From IMG/VR virus record IMGVR_UViG_3300020438_000246, positions 1 through 25,631 of that record: a stretch of DNA of 25,631 nucleotides, one strand, 5' to 3'. Source of the DNA: a virus. Below the pieces are notes generated by a model. It saw only the letters and a list, made by a program, of their open reading frames with translations. It was not told the DNA's origin and did no database searches. A program made the position numbers and the translations under genes. Shown here in pieces: positions 6,802-17,600 of this stretch. The number at the start of each line of letters is the position of its first letter. The stretch's first letter is position 1.

Positions 6802-7676
6802 TGGCAGGTAGACAAGTAGAGCCAAAGTTATCAAGACCTATAGAATATACAGAAAAACGTAAAGTAAATAGGTCTCGTGAATTAAGAAGAGATGATGATA
6901 GTCTTAAAAAGAATTATTCAATTACTCTTATGGACCACGATGCGGCTGTTATGTATTATTTTAATGAAGTAATAAGACCCGCAGTTGAAGAAAATGGTAA
7001 TCAAGTTAAAGTTCCTATTATGTATGCTAATCCTGAAAGATGGGCCGCAGTTAGAAAATCAGGGTGGATGCAAGACAGAAATAAAAAAAGAGTTATACCT
7101 GTTATAGCATTTAGACGAGTCTCTGTTGAAAAAGACCCAAATTATTCTATTGATAAGTTAGATGCTAATAAGCCAAGACTCAATTATCAATTTCAAAAAA
7201 AATATTCTGTAAATAACAGATACGATTTAATGAGTGCTATGAATGGTGCTACGCCAAGTCAAGAATTTCATTCTGTAACTATGCCGGATTATATGATTAT
7301 GAATTATGAAGCTATCATATGGACAAACTTCACAGACCAAATGAATAGAATTATAGAAAAGATTAATTTTACTGATGGCTCATATTGGGGTGACCCTGGA
7401 AAATTTAAATTTCGAGCAAGTATAGATAGTTTTCAAGATGCATCAGAGTTTGAACAAGAACGATTAATTAGAACTAATTTTAGTTTTACTTTTAATGGGT
7501 ATCTACTGCCTGAAGAATTTAATGGCGTATCTAACACACAGAGAGGATTTTCTCCAAAGTTTGTAACAAACTTTTCAGAAGCATCAAGTAATCTAAAGCA
7601 AACATTAGATAATGAAGATTTAAATGATAACAAATATAACTTTCCACAGCAAGGCGGAATTGAGAGTCAAGTATAG
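6801..7676 (+). CDS. Tail sheath stabiliser/terminator, gp15-like
   Basis: 291 residues (T4 gp15: 272). It follows the T4 gp15 layout: a helix then VPIMYANPERWAAV (T4: VPITYASKEHF), VIPVIAFRRVSV (T4: ILPRINLHLVDF), a 'Y..MPDYMIMNYEAIIWTNF.DQMNRIIEKI' segment matching T4 'IKMIYELSIFTRYEDDMFQIVEQI', and a late beta strand RTNFSFTFNGYLLPEE (T4: EWSLTFEVNGWMYPP). gp15 caps the contracted and uncontracted tail and contacts the neck. The first 40 residues are basic and polar and extend beyond T4. It is translationally coupled to the gp14-like gene. Confidence 0.72.
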   Translation: MAGRQVEPKLSRPIEYTEKRKVNRSRELRRDDDSLKKNYSITLMDHDAAVMYYFNEVIRPAVEENGNQVKVPIMYANPERWAAVRKSGWMQDRNKKRVIPVIAFRRVSVEKDPNYSIDKLDANKPRLNYQFQKKYSVNNRYDLMSAMNGATPSQEFHSVTMPDYMIMNYEAIIWTNFTDQMNRIIEKINFTDGSYWGDPGKFKFRASIDSFQDASEFEQERLIRTNFSFTFNGYLLPEEFNGVSNTQRGFSPKFVTNFSEASSNLKQTLDNEDLNDNKYNFPQQGGIESQV

Positions 7677-7685
7677 GAGAGGCTA

Positions 7686-8153
7686 ATGCCTGATGCGAGA
7701 GATTTTTTAAGAGTTAACCAAATAGGACCACAAGAAGATTTAGAGTTCACTAATTCAAATGGCGGGCCAACTCTTTACGTTATGAGAGGCACAGGTCAGC
7801 CATCAAGTTCTGCGGATGATAACGCAATCGTTACTTATGGTTATCTTAAAGGAAACTTTGTAAACAGACAAGTATATTTGTCCGGTAGCCAATCGTCTTC
7901 TCTTGATTCTGATGGAAATCAATTTTATCAAGTTACTTTCAAACCAACAGGTTCACAAAGAATAAACACAGATAGTTTAGAAGTATATTTAAACGGATTA
8001 AGTTTACGACAAAATGAAAATTCAAATGCACACTCTTCAGACTACTTTGTATCAGGTACAGATAAAGTTGTAATATATAATATAACAGGTTCATATGGAT
8101 ATCGTCTAAAAGACGAAGATAAATTAAAAATAAAATTTACTCAAGGATTCTGA
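7686..8153 (+). CDS. Small fibre/adhesin-like structural protein A
   Basis: 155 residues, strong AGGAGAGG site. Beta-rich, Ser/Gly/Asn-rich. The C-terminal half contains LEVYLNGLSLRQ, then SSDYFVSGTDKVVIYN, then LKDEDKLKIKF. The same arrangement occurs in the next gene (INGL, SDYFLSG, LVLYK, D.LLIKY), so the two share a C-terminal domain. The combination of a short N-terminal attachment region with a beta C-terminal domain, and the following fibre genes, suggests a tail-fibre or baseplate-associated protein. I do not recognise a characterised family. Confidence 0.65.
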   Translation: MPDARDFLRVNQIGPQEDLEFTNSNGGPTLYVMRGTGQPSSSADDNAIVTYGYLKGNFVNRQVYLSGSQSSSLDSDGNQFYQVTFKPTGSQRINTDSLEVYLNGLSLRQNENSNAHSSDYFVSGTDKVVIYNITGSYGYRLKDEDKLKIKFTQGF

Positions 8154-8659
8154 TGGCAAACTCAACGGAAATACGAAGAATCTTAATAAATTCTATAGTG
8201 TCTGTAAATGATGAAAATAATGTTTCTGAAGTATTAGGATTCAGACATACATTAAATGGTAGTTTAAAGCCTTTTAATTTACATTTAACAAGTAGTTTAT
8301 CAGAAAACAATACTGATATAATCACGCAAAATTATGTTAATACTCTTATAAAAGATAGAGAAGAAGTTCTTCCTAAACAACAAAGAAGGTCTGATTCTAC
8401 TACACAAGTTTATAATATAGATGTTCCTACAGGACAAGCAATAGTTACAGGAAGTGTTTCTTTAAAAATAAATGGTTTAGAACAACAAACTACTGAAGAC
8501 CAAAAAACACACAGGGTTAGTGGTTCAGATTATTTTTTATCCGGGTCAAGATTTGAACAATTAGTTTTATATAAACCACGTGGTGACCATAGTGGAATCT
8601 TAGTAGATAACTCGGATACCTTACTAATTAAGTATAGAGCGGAGACGATAATTGGCTAA
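8153..8659 (+). CDS. Small fibre/adhesin-like structural protein B, paralogue of A
   Basis: 168 residues, start overlapping the stop of the previous gene (TGATG). The N-terminal part (about 1-65) is unlike protein A, ending in ITQNYVNTLIKDR. Residues about 85-165 match the C-terminal domain of A: VSLKINGLEQQ, GSDYFLSGSRFEQLVLY, DNSDTLLIKYR. It probably arose by duplication of that domain joined to a different N-terminus. A virion appendage protein is likely; the partner is unknown. Confidence 0.65.
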   Translation: MANSTEIRRILINSIVSVNDENNVSEVLGFRHTLNGSLKPFNLHLTSSLSENNTDIITQNYVNTLIKDREEVLPKQQRRSDSTTQVYNIDVPTGQAIVTGSVSLKINGLEQQTTEDQKTHRVSGSDYFLSGSRFEQLVLYKPRGDHSGILVDNSDTLLIKYRAETIIG

Positions 8660-9410
8660 AATAGATTTAACAAGACAAGCAAAAGCACCACAACAAGCGG
8701 GACAATTTTTAAGAACTACAAATGTAACGAGTTCTTTAACAAGTGAATACGGGTGGGAAACAGCTGACTTTAATTTTACAGGTTCATTTACAGGGTCTTT
8801 TTCAGGTTCGTTTGAGATTGATAGAATACACGGACTTGGAATAGTTAGTAGTTCTGCACAAACAAAAGCAAATCTACCTGCAAGTACTATAAGTTCTTCT
8901 GCACAATTAGCATCACAAATAAGTGGCTCTTTTTCAAAAGCACATTTAGCCGCAAAAATACCTAATCTGATAAGTGGCTCAGACCAACTAATAGATTTGT
9001 TGCCGAAAGGAATTCGTTCAGGTTCACAAGCAAATTTAGATTCAGACTCACAGCTATTGACTTTTAATGCGTCAACTTACGGATTATCTATCACAGGCGG
9101 AAATTCAGTAGACTTATCAGGCCTTTCAGGAGGCGGTGGCGGTGGCGGTGGCTCAGGATTAGCAATAACTGCTTCATTTTCCGGAAGTATCTTGAGTCCT
9201 AATTCAAGGACATTTGATTTTCACGGTGACGCAATGACTGCAACAAATAATGGTAATGCTATAAGTATATTTGCTACGACAGGTTCTCGTGTAGTAACTA
9301 ACAACGTAACGGCTTCGATGTTTTTACTAAGACCAATCGTAGGTGCGACACCTACTGCAACAGGCGGTGGCATAATGTATAGTGGTAGTGCTTTTTATGT
9401 AGGACTTTGA
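8652..9410 (+). CDS. Tail fibre-like protein, TTG start
   Basis: 252 residues. The start is TTG at 8652, supported by GGAG at 8641-8644 and by an 8-nt overlap with the preceding gene. The protein is rich in Ser, Gly, Ala and Thr, with GSFTGSFSGSFE, repeated SSSAQ (IVSSSAQ, TISSSAQLASQISGS), and a poly-Gly linker of eight glycines before GSGLAITASFSGS. SSSAQ/SGSxQ repeats and glycine hinges are common in tail-fibre and tail-collar proteins of marine phages. The C-terminus (MTATNNGNAISIFA... GGGIMYSGSAFYVGL) looks like a small beta tip. No enzymatic motif seen. Confidence 0.7.
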   Translation: MAKIDLTRQAKAPQQAGQFLRTTNVTSSLTSEYGWETADFNFTGSFTGSFSGSFEIDRIHGLGIVSSSAQTKANLPASTISSSAQLASQISGSFSKAHLAAKIPNLISGSDQLIDLLPKGIRSGSQANLDSDSQLLTFNASTYGLSITGGNSVDLSGLSGGGGGGGGSGLAITASFSGSILSPNSRTFDFHGDAMTATNNGNAISIFATTGSRVVTNNVTASMFLLRPIVGATPTATGGGIMYSGSAFYVGL

Positions 9411-9440
9411 TAGATGATGACACAATTTTTTAAAAACATA

Positions 9441-9449
9441 ATATTTATA
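9441..9449 (+). promoter_or_regulatory. Candidate late promoter core before fibre gene
   Basis: ATATTTATA in the 75-nt gap between the fibre-like genes, 36 nt before the ATG at 9486. It shares the core of the longer motifs at 5103 and 21689 but not their flanks, so support is weaker. Confidence 0.35.
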
Positions 9450-9485
9450 AGTGAAGATGAATAGCCGAATTAGGGGAGAAAAGTA

Positions 9486-10748
9486 ATGGCAAATTGGAAA
9501 AAAGTAATCGTTTCAGGCTCAAATGCAAGTCTGAATAATGTAACTGCGAGTTACTTTAAAGGAGATGGTTCAGCATTAACAAACATAGCAGCAGCAAGTT
9601 TAGATATTGATGCATTTTCGGCTTTTACAAGTTTACATCAGACAGAAGACCACTTTATTGTTTCAGATAATGGTACTGAAAAGAAGATAACATTTAGTAA
9701 TTTAGAAGATTCTGTATTCGGTAATGTATCAGGTGATGCTACAATAGCAGCAGGCGGTGCTTTAACACTCGCCGCAGATTCAGTTGAAAACTCTATGTTA
9801 GCTAACATAACACGTGGTAGTGTTAAAGTTGGCGGAACAGGAAATGCGCCTACTGATTTAGATGCTAAAACAAGTGGTCAAATACTTGTTGGTGACGGAA
9901 CAGATATTGCTTCAGTAGCAGTTAGTGGTGATGTAACATTAGCCTCAAACGGTGCTGTAACAATCGCCGCAGATTCAGTTGAAAACTCTATGTTGGCAAA
10001 CATTACAAGAGGTAGTGTTAAAGTTGGTGGTGCTTCAAACGCACCTACTGATTTAGTAGCTAAAACATCAGGACAGATTTTAGTTGGTGATGGAACAGAT
10101 ATTGCTTCAGTAGCAGTTAGTGGAGATATTGCATTAGCCTCAAACGGTGCTATGACAATACAAGCTAACTCAGTTGCTTTAGCGACAGATACTACAGGCG
10201 ATTATGTTCAGAACATAACAGCAGGTACAGGTCTTACATCTACAGGTGCTACAAGTGGTGAAAACATCGCACACACATTGAATGTTGATATGTCGGGAGT
10301 ATCTTCTGCAACAATAGGGGCTGGTACATCAGAAGTGACTATCGGTGATAATCTTACCATTAATGGTGACTTAACAATCTATGGTGATACGGTTCAACAA
10401 CAAGTTTCAAATTTATTAGTAGAAGATAAATTTATTTTACTTAATAGTGGTTCTGCCGCAGGTGATGGTGGTATTGTAGTACAAACTAACGCATCTTACG
10501 CCGGCGCCGCTTTAGTATTTGATGACGACATTAACAGATGGGCAGTCGGTGCGGAAGATAAATTAGCACATAATGCGACATCAGTAGATGCTTCAGCAGC
10601 AGGATTTCAATACATAGTATCTGTTTCAGGTTCAGCTTTAGACCCGAATGATGGTGCTAATCCAAATGATTTTGGAACAGCCGCAGGTAGTAGAATAGGT
10701 ATGATGCACGTAAATACAGCAACAGGTGATATATTTATTTATTCATAA
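9486..10748 (+). CDS. Tail fibre protein with duplicated 65-residue module
   Basis: 420 residues, GGGGAG site 6-11 nt upstream. N-terminus MANWKKVIVSGSNASLNNVT, shared in pattern with the protein at 11234, is likely the virion-attachment part. A shaft follows: a 65-residue module beginning AADSVENSMLANITRGSVKV is present twice, with a degenerate third start (QANSVALATDTT). Then comes a beta-rich region with IGDNLTINGDLTIYGDTVQQ, which resembles tail-fibre shaft segments just before the tip, and a C-terminal domain (DDDINRWAVG to GMMHVNTATGDIFIYS). No endosialidase or peptidase motif is visible. Its own candidate promoter and 75-nt leader suggest a separate transcription start. Confidence 0.8.
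   Translation: MANWKKVIVSGSNASLNNVTASYFKGDGSALTNIAAASLDIDAFSAFTSLHQTEDHFIVSDNGTEKKITFSNLEDSVFGNVSGDATIAAGGALTLAADSVENSMLANITRGSVKVGGTGNAPTDLDAKTSGQILVGDGTDIASVAVSGDVTLASNGAVTIAADSVENSMLANITRGSVKVGGASNAPTDLVAKTSGQILVGDGTDIASVAVSGDIALASNGAMTIQANSVALATDTTGDYVQNITAGTGLTSTGATSGENIAHTLNVDMSGVSSATIGAGTSEVTIGDNLTINGDLTIYGDTVQQQVSNLLVEDKFILLNSGSAAGDGGIVVQTNASYAGAALVFDDDINRWAVGAEDKLAHNATSVDASAAGFQYIVSVSGSALDPNDGANPNDFGTAAGSRIGMMHVNTATGDIFIYS
9771..10160 (+). repeat. Tandem 195-bp repeat (2 copies) in fibre gene
   Basis: Starting at GCCGCAGATTCAGTTGAAAA (9771 and again at 9966), a unit of 195 bp (65 codons) is repeated with substitutions, e.g. TGNAPTDLDA versus ASNAPTDLVA. A decayed third start follows at about 10161. 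In-frame tandem duplication lengthens the fibre shaft. Confidence 0.9.
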
Positions 10749-10769
10749 AATAGAAGATAAAGGTTACAT

Positions 10770-10994
10770 ATGGGATTAATAGACAAGGTTGACCCTAAAC
10801 GTAAGAAAACGACAGGGTCAAAACCAAAAACAGCAATGAACACACCAAATAGTGTTTTAGACTTAGAAAAAAAACATATTGAGTGGTTATTAAGAACAAT
10901 AGGAGATTCAGTATCACTAAGAGGTTCTGATTTACAAGTTGCGATTGATTCAGTTCAATGGTTACAAAATGAGTACAAGAGGCTAACAGGATGA
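10770..10994 (+). CDS. Small hypothetical protein
   Basis: 74 residues, AAAGG upstream. A basic, Thr/Lys-rich N-terminal 30 residues precede a helical C-terminal half (EKKHIEWLLRTIGDSVSLRG, then LQVAIDSVQWLQNEYKRL). The last four bases form ATGA, overlapping the next small gene, so the two are co-translated. Not recognised; it could be an assembly factor or chaperone for the neighbouring fibres, which is a guess from position. Confidence 0.65.
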   Translation: MGLIDKVDPKRKKTTGSKPKTAMNTPNSVLDLEKKHIEWLLRTIGDSVSLRGSDLQVAIDSVQWLQNEYKRLTG

Positions 10995-11155
10995 AATTCG
11001 ATATAGCTGAGTTAGATTTTATAAAAGAGTGTATTTATAATTCTACAATAAAAGGGAAAGATTCACTTTTTGTAGGAGCAGTATTAAATAAAGTTTTTAA
11101 GGAAGTAAGTAGACTTAAAAACTTAGAAGAAAAAAAAGAAGTAATTAGTAAGTAG
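10991..11155 (+). CDS. Very small hypothetical protein (54 aa)
   Basis: ATG at 10991 overlaps the TGA of the preceding gene (ATGA), with AGAGG at 10979-10983 as a plausible ribosome binding site, and the frame runs to TAG at 11153-11155. The product begins MKFDIAELDFIKECIYNSTI, has a helical KDSLFVGAVLNKVFKEVSRL stretch and a Lys/Glu tail. A compact two-helix protein of unknown role. Tight coupling and otherwise gapless packing support it being real. Confidence 0.6.
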   Translation: MKFDIAELDFIKECIYNSTIKGKDSLFVGAVLNKVFKEVSRLKNLEEKKEVISK

Positions 11156-11171
11156 TAGTATAGTCTATATT

Positions 11172-11204
11172 GGCCCGTTAAGGGAAGTGGGCTTCAAAAG
11201 AAGT
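11172..11204 (+). promoter_or_regulatory. Alternative hairpins in leader of fibre gene
   Basis: In the 78-nt gap before 11234, CTTC at 11192-11195 can pair either with GAAG at 11184-11187 (loop TGGG) or with GAAG at 11200-11203 (loop AAAA); GCCC at 11173-11176 can also pair with GGGC at 11189-11192. These are mutually exclusive small stems. No known riboswitch class is recognised and the stems are short. Confidence 0.25.
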
Positions 11205-11233
11205 AACCAACCGTATAGTAGGAGAAGTAGTAG

Positions 11234-11644
11234 ATGCCAAATTGGAAAAAAGTAATAACATCAGGCAGTAATGCCGTACTAAACGAAGTTACAAGTAGCG
11301 GTAATGTACAGATTAATGGTGCATTTACCGTAACTCAAACTTCGACTTCTATAACCGGTGCTAATAACATTGACTTATCTGCAAAGAACAATTATAATCT
11401 TACTTTAACCGGTAACGTTACTTTAACTCCGACAGCCTTATCAGGCCGTGAAGGACAAAGTGGACTTATCGCACTAATACAAGATAGTTCAGGTGGGCAT
11501 TCAATAACATTAAATTCATTGTTTAAAACCCCTCGAGGAGATTCTATATCATTTGACACATCCGCCAACGGCATTTCTTTAATGTCGTATTACGTGGTCA
11601 ACACAAGTAACGTGGCAGTCAACTATTTAGGCCCGTTTTCATAA
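11234..11644 (+). CDS. Short tail fibre-like protein
   Basis: 136 residues, AGGAGAAG site upstream. The N-terminus MPNWKKVITSGSNAVLNEVT parallels that of the 420-residue fibre at 9486, implying the same docking site. The rest is one beta domain: NNIDLSAKNNYNLTLTGNVT, ALSGREGQSGLIALIQDSSG, ISFDTSANGISLMSYYVVN. That order (strand, 'G..G..I.Q', strand ending in a Tyr-rich edge) is typical of small phage fibre head domains. The 17-nt gap to the giant repeat gene contains that gene's ribosome binding site. Confidence 0.7.
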   Translation: MPNWKKVITSGSNAVLNEVTSSGNVQINGAFTVTQTSTSITGANNIDLSAKNNYNLTLTGNVTLTPTALSGREGQSGLIALIQDSSGGHSITLNSLFKTPRGDSISFDTSANGISLMSYYVVNTSNVAVNYLGPFS

Positions 11645-11661
11645 TGAACTAAGGGATAGTT

Positions 11662-14600
11662 ATGGCAAACGGCGCTTTTGGGTTTCTTGACGAATTAAAA
11701 TTCAGTACAGAGTTTAATACAACTAAGGCTACTAATACCACCAGGTCCACAACTTTAGCAACTGCAACAACTTTAGCAACTGCTACTTCAAAAAACACTA
11801 CTACAACTTTTAATACTACAAAAGAAACTATAACAACTTTTAATACTACTAAAAGTACTACTACAACGTTTAACACTACAAAAGAAACTACTACTGAATA
11901 TAGTACATCAAAAGTAACATCAACAACTTTTAATACTACTAAAAATACCATAACTACTTTTAATACGATTACAACGTATGATACTGCTACTACTTTAGCA
12001 ACTGCTACTTCAAAAAACACTACTACAACTTTTAATACTACAAAAGAAACCACCACGACCTATAATACCACATTATCAACTGCAACAACTTTAGTTACTT
12101 CGACTTCAAAAGTAACTTCAACAACTTTTAATACTACGAAGAGTACCATCACCACCTTTAATACTATTACTACTTTCAACACCGCTACTACTTTACAAAC
12201 TTCAACATCGAAGACAACTTCAACAACTTATAATACTACTAAAAACACTATAACCACGTTTAATACAATCACTACCTATGAAACTATTACTACGTATGAA
12301 ACTTCTAAGTCAACTATTACGACTTACAATACCACAAGGTCAACATCAACATCAATAGTTACGAGTACATCAAAAGTAACTTCAACAACTTATAATACTA
12401 CGAAGAGTACCATCACCACGTTTAATACAATAACATCTTATACTACAACAACAACTTACGAAACTTCTAAGTCAACTATTACAACCTTTAATACTACAAC
12501 AACTACCATTACAACTTTTGAGACTTCAAAAACTACTATTGAACAGAGGTCTACTTCAACTTCGAAAACAACTTCAACAACTTTTAATACTACGAAGAGT
12601 ACCATCACAACGTTTAATACTATTACCACATATGATACTGCTACTACTTTAGCAACTGCTACTTCTAAGACAACTACTACAACTTTTGAAACTTCGAAGA
12701 CGACTACAACTACTTACAATACTTCTAAGTCAACTATTACAACTTATAATACTACTTTAGCTACAGCAACAACTTTAGTTACTTCAACTTCGAAAACAAC
12801 TTCAACAACTTATAATACCACTAAAAATACTATAACAACTTTTAATACTATTACTACATATGAAACTATTACTACGTATGAAACTTCGAAGACAACCACT
12901 ACAACTTATGAAACTTCTAAGTCAACTATTACAACTTATAACACAACATTAGCAACTATTGAACAGAGGTCTACTTCAACATCAAAAACAACTTCAACAA
13001 CTTATAATACCACTAAAAATACTATAACAACTTTTAATACGATTACATCTTATACTACAACAACAACTTATGAAACTTCTAAGTCAACTACTACAACTTA
13101 TAATACCACATTAGCAACTTCTACTTCAAAAAGTACATCTACTTCAAAAACAACTACTACAACTTACGAAACTACATTATCAACTATTGAGCAAAGAAGC
13201 ACTTCAACATCGAAGACAACATCAACAACTTTTAATACCACTAAAAGCACTATAACTACTTTTAATACAATCACTACATATGAAACTATTACTACTTACA
13301 ATACTTCGAAGTCAACTATTACCACTTACAATACAACATTAGCAACTATTACTTCTAAGTCTACGATTACTTCAAAAACAACTACTACAACTTTTAATAC
13401 TACGAAGAATACCATTACTACATTTAATACAATTACTACATACGATACTGCTACAACATTAGCAACTGCTACTTCGAAGTCTACTACTACAACGTTTGAA
13501 ACTTCAAAGACAACCACTACAACTTTTGAGACAATTACAACGTTCAATACAATAACAACTTATGAAACTTCGAAGACAACTATTACAACTTATAACACAA
13601 CATTATCTACTATTGAACAGAGGTCTACTTCAACATCGAAAGTAACTTCAACTACATTCAACACCACTAAAAGTACTATAACTACTTTTAATACTATTAC
13701 TACGTATGCGACCATAACAACTTATGAAACTTCAAAAACTACTACTACTGCATATGCTACAATAACTACTTTTGAAACAATTACCACGTTTGAAACAAAT
13801 ACAACAACTATTACAACTTACGAAACTTCAAAAACTACTATTGAACAGAGGTCTACTTCAACTTCGAAAACAACTTCAACAACTTTTAATACTACCAAAA
13901 GCACTATAACTACTTTTAATACAATAACATCTTATACTACAACAACAACTTATGAAACTTCTAAGTCAACTATTACGACTTATAATACAACATTAGAAAC
14001 TATTACAACTTACGAAACTTCAAAAACTACTATTGAACAAAGAAGTACTTCAACATCGAAAGTAACTTCAACTACATTCAATACACAGAAAAACACAATT
14101 ACAACCTATAATACAATTACTACTTATTCAACTATTACAACCTATAATACTTCTAAAACAACCATTACTACTTTTAATACAAGTAAAAATACTATTGAAA
14201 CACGAAATACAATTACTTCGAAAACAACTACAACAACTTATAATACCACATTATCGACTACAACAACTTTTAATACAATAACAACTTATAATACTGCTAC
14301 AACATTGGCAACTGCTACTTCTAAGTCTACTACTACAACTTTTGAAACTTCGAAGACGACTACAACTACTTTTAATACTATTACTACATATGAAACTATT
14401 ACTACGTATGAAACTTCTAAGTCAACTATTACAACTTACAATACTACACTATCGACTGCGACATCAAGAAATACAAGTACATCGAAGACAACATCAACAA
14501 CTTTTAATACCACTAAAAGCACTATAACTACTTTTAATACGATTACATCTTATACTACAACAACAACTTACAATACTTCTAAGTCAACTATTACGACTTA

Positions 14601-17600
14601 CAATACTACAAGGTCAACAATTACTTCCAGGTCTACGATTACCTCAAAGACAACTACTACTACTTACAATACTTCTAAAAATACTTTAGAAACAAGAGCT
14701 ACTTCAACTTCGAAAGTAACTTCAACAACTTTTAATACTACTAAAAACACTATCACAACTTTTAACACTATTACTACGTATTCAACTATCACAACCTTTA
14801 ATACTTCGAAGTCAACTATTACCACTTACAATACTACTTTAGCAACATCAACATCAAGAAATACTGCTACTTCAAGAATTACGATTACAACGTATAATAC
14901 AAGTAAAAATACAATAGAAACACGGGCTACTTCTACTTCAAGAAACACTATTACTACTTATAACACAAGTAGAAATACTATTGAACAAAGAGCAACTTCT
15001 ACTTCAAAAAATACCATAACAACGTATAATACTACTTTAAGTACTAAAGAAACAAGAAACACTATCACTTCAAGAACTACGTTATCAATTTTTCTCACGA
15101 TTACAACTTACGAGACCACTACAACTTTTAATACTTCTAAAAATACCTTAGAAACAAGAGCTACTTCTACTTCAAAAAATACTATTACTACTTACAATAC
15201 AAGTAAAAATACTATTGAGCAAAGAGCTACTTCTACTTCAAGAAATACCATAACAACGTATAACACTACCAGGAGTACTATTGAAACAAGAAACACTATC
15301 ACTTCAAAAATTACTATTGAACAAAGAAGCACCTCAACTTCAAGAAATACTATTACTACTTACAACACAAGTAGAAATACAATAGAAACAAGAGCTACTT
15401 CTACTTCAAGAAATACCATAACAACTTACAACACAAGTAGAAATACTATTGAACAAAGAGCAACTTCTACTTCAAAAAATACTATTACTACCTTTAATAC
15501 AATTACTGCATATATTACAAGTACAACCTATAATACTTCTAAAACTACACTTACTACCTTTAATACGATTACAGCATATTCGACTACTACTTCATATGCT
15601 ACACTTACAACGTATAGTACAATAACAACTTTTACTACTACTAAAAACACTATAACAACTTACAATACAACATTAGCAACTATTGAATCACGAAATACAA
15701 TTACTTCGAAAACTACTACAACAACTTACAACACTACCAGGAGTACTATTGAAACAAGAAACACTATCACTTCAAAGAGTACCATAACAACTTATGCTAC
15801 TACCTTAAGCACTATTGAGACACGAAGCACTTCAACTTCAAAAGTAACTTCAACAACTTTTAATACCACTAAGAGTACTATAACAACGTATAACACTACC
15901 AGGAGTACTATTGAATCACGTGCTACATCGACTTCAAAAAATACCATAACAACTTACAACACTACCAAGAGTACTAAAGAAACAAGAAACACTACCACTT
16001 CGAAGACAACTATTACAACTTTTCTCACGATTACAACTTACACTACTTCGACAACTTTTAATACTTCTAAAAATACAATAGAAACAAGAGCTACATCTAC
16101 TTCAAAAAACACAAGTACCGCATATGCTACAAGTACTTCAAAAAATACTATTACTACTTATAATACAAGTAGAAATACAATAGAAACAAGAGCTACTTCT
16201 ACTTCAAAAAATACTACTACTTCATATGCAACACTTACAACTTATAGTACAACAACAACTTTCATTACTACTAAAGCTACTGCTACAATAACAACTTATA
16301 CAACAACCTACACAACTTCTACAACTTTTGTTACAAGCAGAATTACAATAGAAACAAGAGCTACTGCAACTTCAAAGAACACTACTACAACTTTCATTAC
16401 ATCAAAGAATACCTTTACCGTTTATAATACGATTACATCTTACGCTACGACAACGAGTTATAATACCACCGCAACAACTGCTACTTCGAGAAACACTTCT
16501 ACCGTTTATAACACATCAAAAAATACTCAGACAACAACAGATGTGACTACTACTTATTATACGTACTACATCACAGCAAAGAATACTTATAAACAAACTT
16601 ACTATGCTACAGCTACTTCAAAAACTACGACCTACATTACATCTTTCTCAACGTGGGTGGGCTATGGAAATGGGCCTGGAGGCGCACCTATTAGAACTAC
16701 TTCTAAGAATACTTCGAGAACTACAACTTTTAATACTATTACAAAACATTATACTTTCTATATAACAAACAAAATAACTTATAGGCTCACTTCGAGGACA
16801 ACTGCATCAGCATTTAACACAAGTACAACTTTTACTACTACTAAAAATACCACTACAATTTTTAATACATCAACGAGGTTTATTACAAGTAAAAGTACAA
16901 TAGAATCAAGGGCTACTGGTACTTCAAGAAGTACTCTTACTCAGTATAATACATCGAAAGCGGTTACTACTACTTTTAATACAATAACAACTTACTCTAC
17001 TATTACGTTTTATAACACAAGTAGAAATACAATAGAATCAAGAAATACAACACAAAGTGTGCTAACTATAACATCTTATAATACCTCAATATCAACTATT
17101 GAAACAAGAAATACAATTACATCGAAGACAACTTCTACCGTTTATAATACGATTACAACTTACACTACTTCGACAACTTTTAATACTACTAAGAATACCA
17201 CAACTACTTTTAATACAATTACTTCAAAAAATACTATAACAACTTTTAATACGATTACAACCTACACTACTTCAACAACTTTTAATACAAGTAGAAATAC
17301 TATTGAAACACGTGCTACATCGACTTCAAAAAATACCACTACTGCATATTCTACAATTACAACGTATAACACAATAACAACTTTTAATACTACAACGACA
17401 ACTTCTACCGTTTATAATACGATTACTACATATTCGACTACTACAACTTATGCTACTTCTAAGTCTACTATTACTACTTTTAATACTAACAAAAACACCG
17501 TAACTCAATATACTACAATTACTACGTATTCAACCACTACGACTTTCAATACCACAGCAAGTACTACTACTTCATACGCAACACTAACAACGTATAGTAC

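Noticed and set aside
8652-9410. Possible later ATG start for the fibre-like gene instead of TTG
   Set aside because: No in-frame ATG occurs near the N-terminus with a ribosome binding site; GGAG is well spaced for the TTG at 8652.
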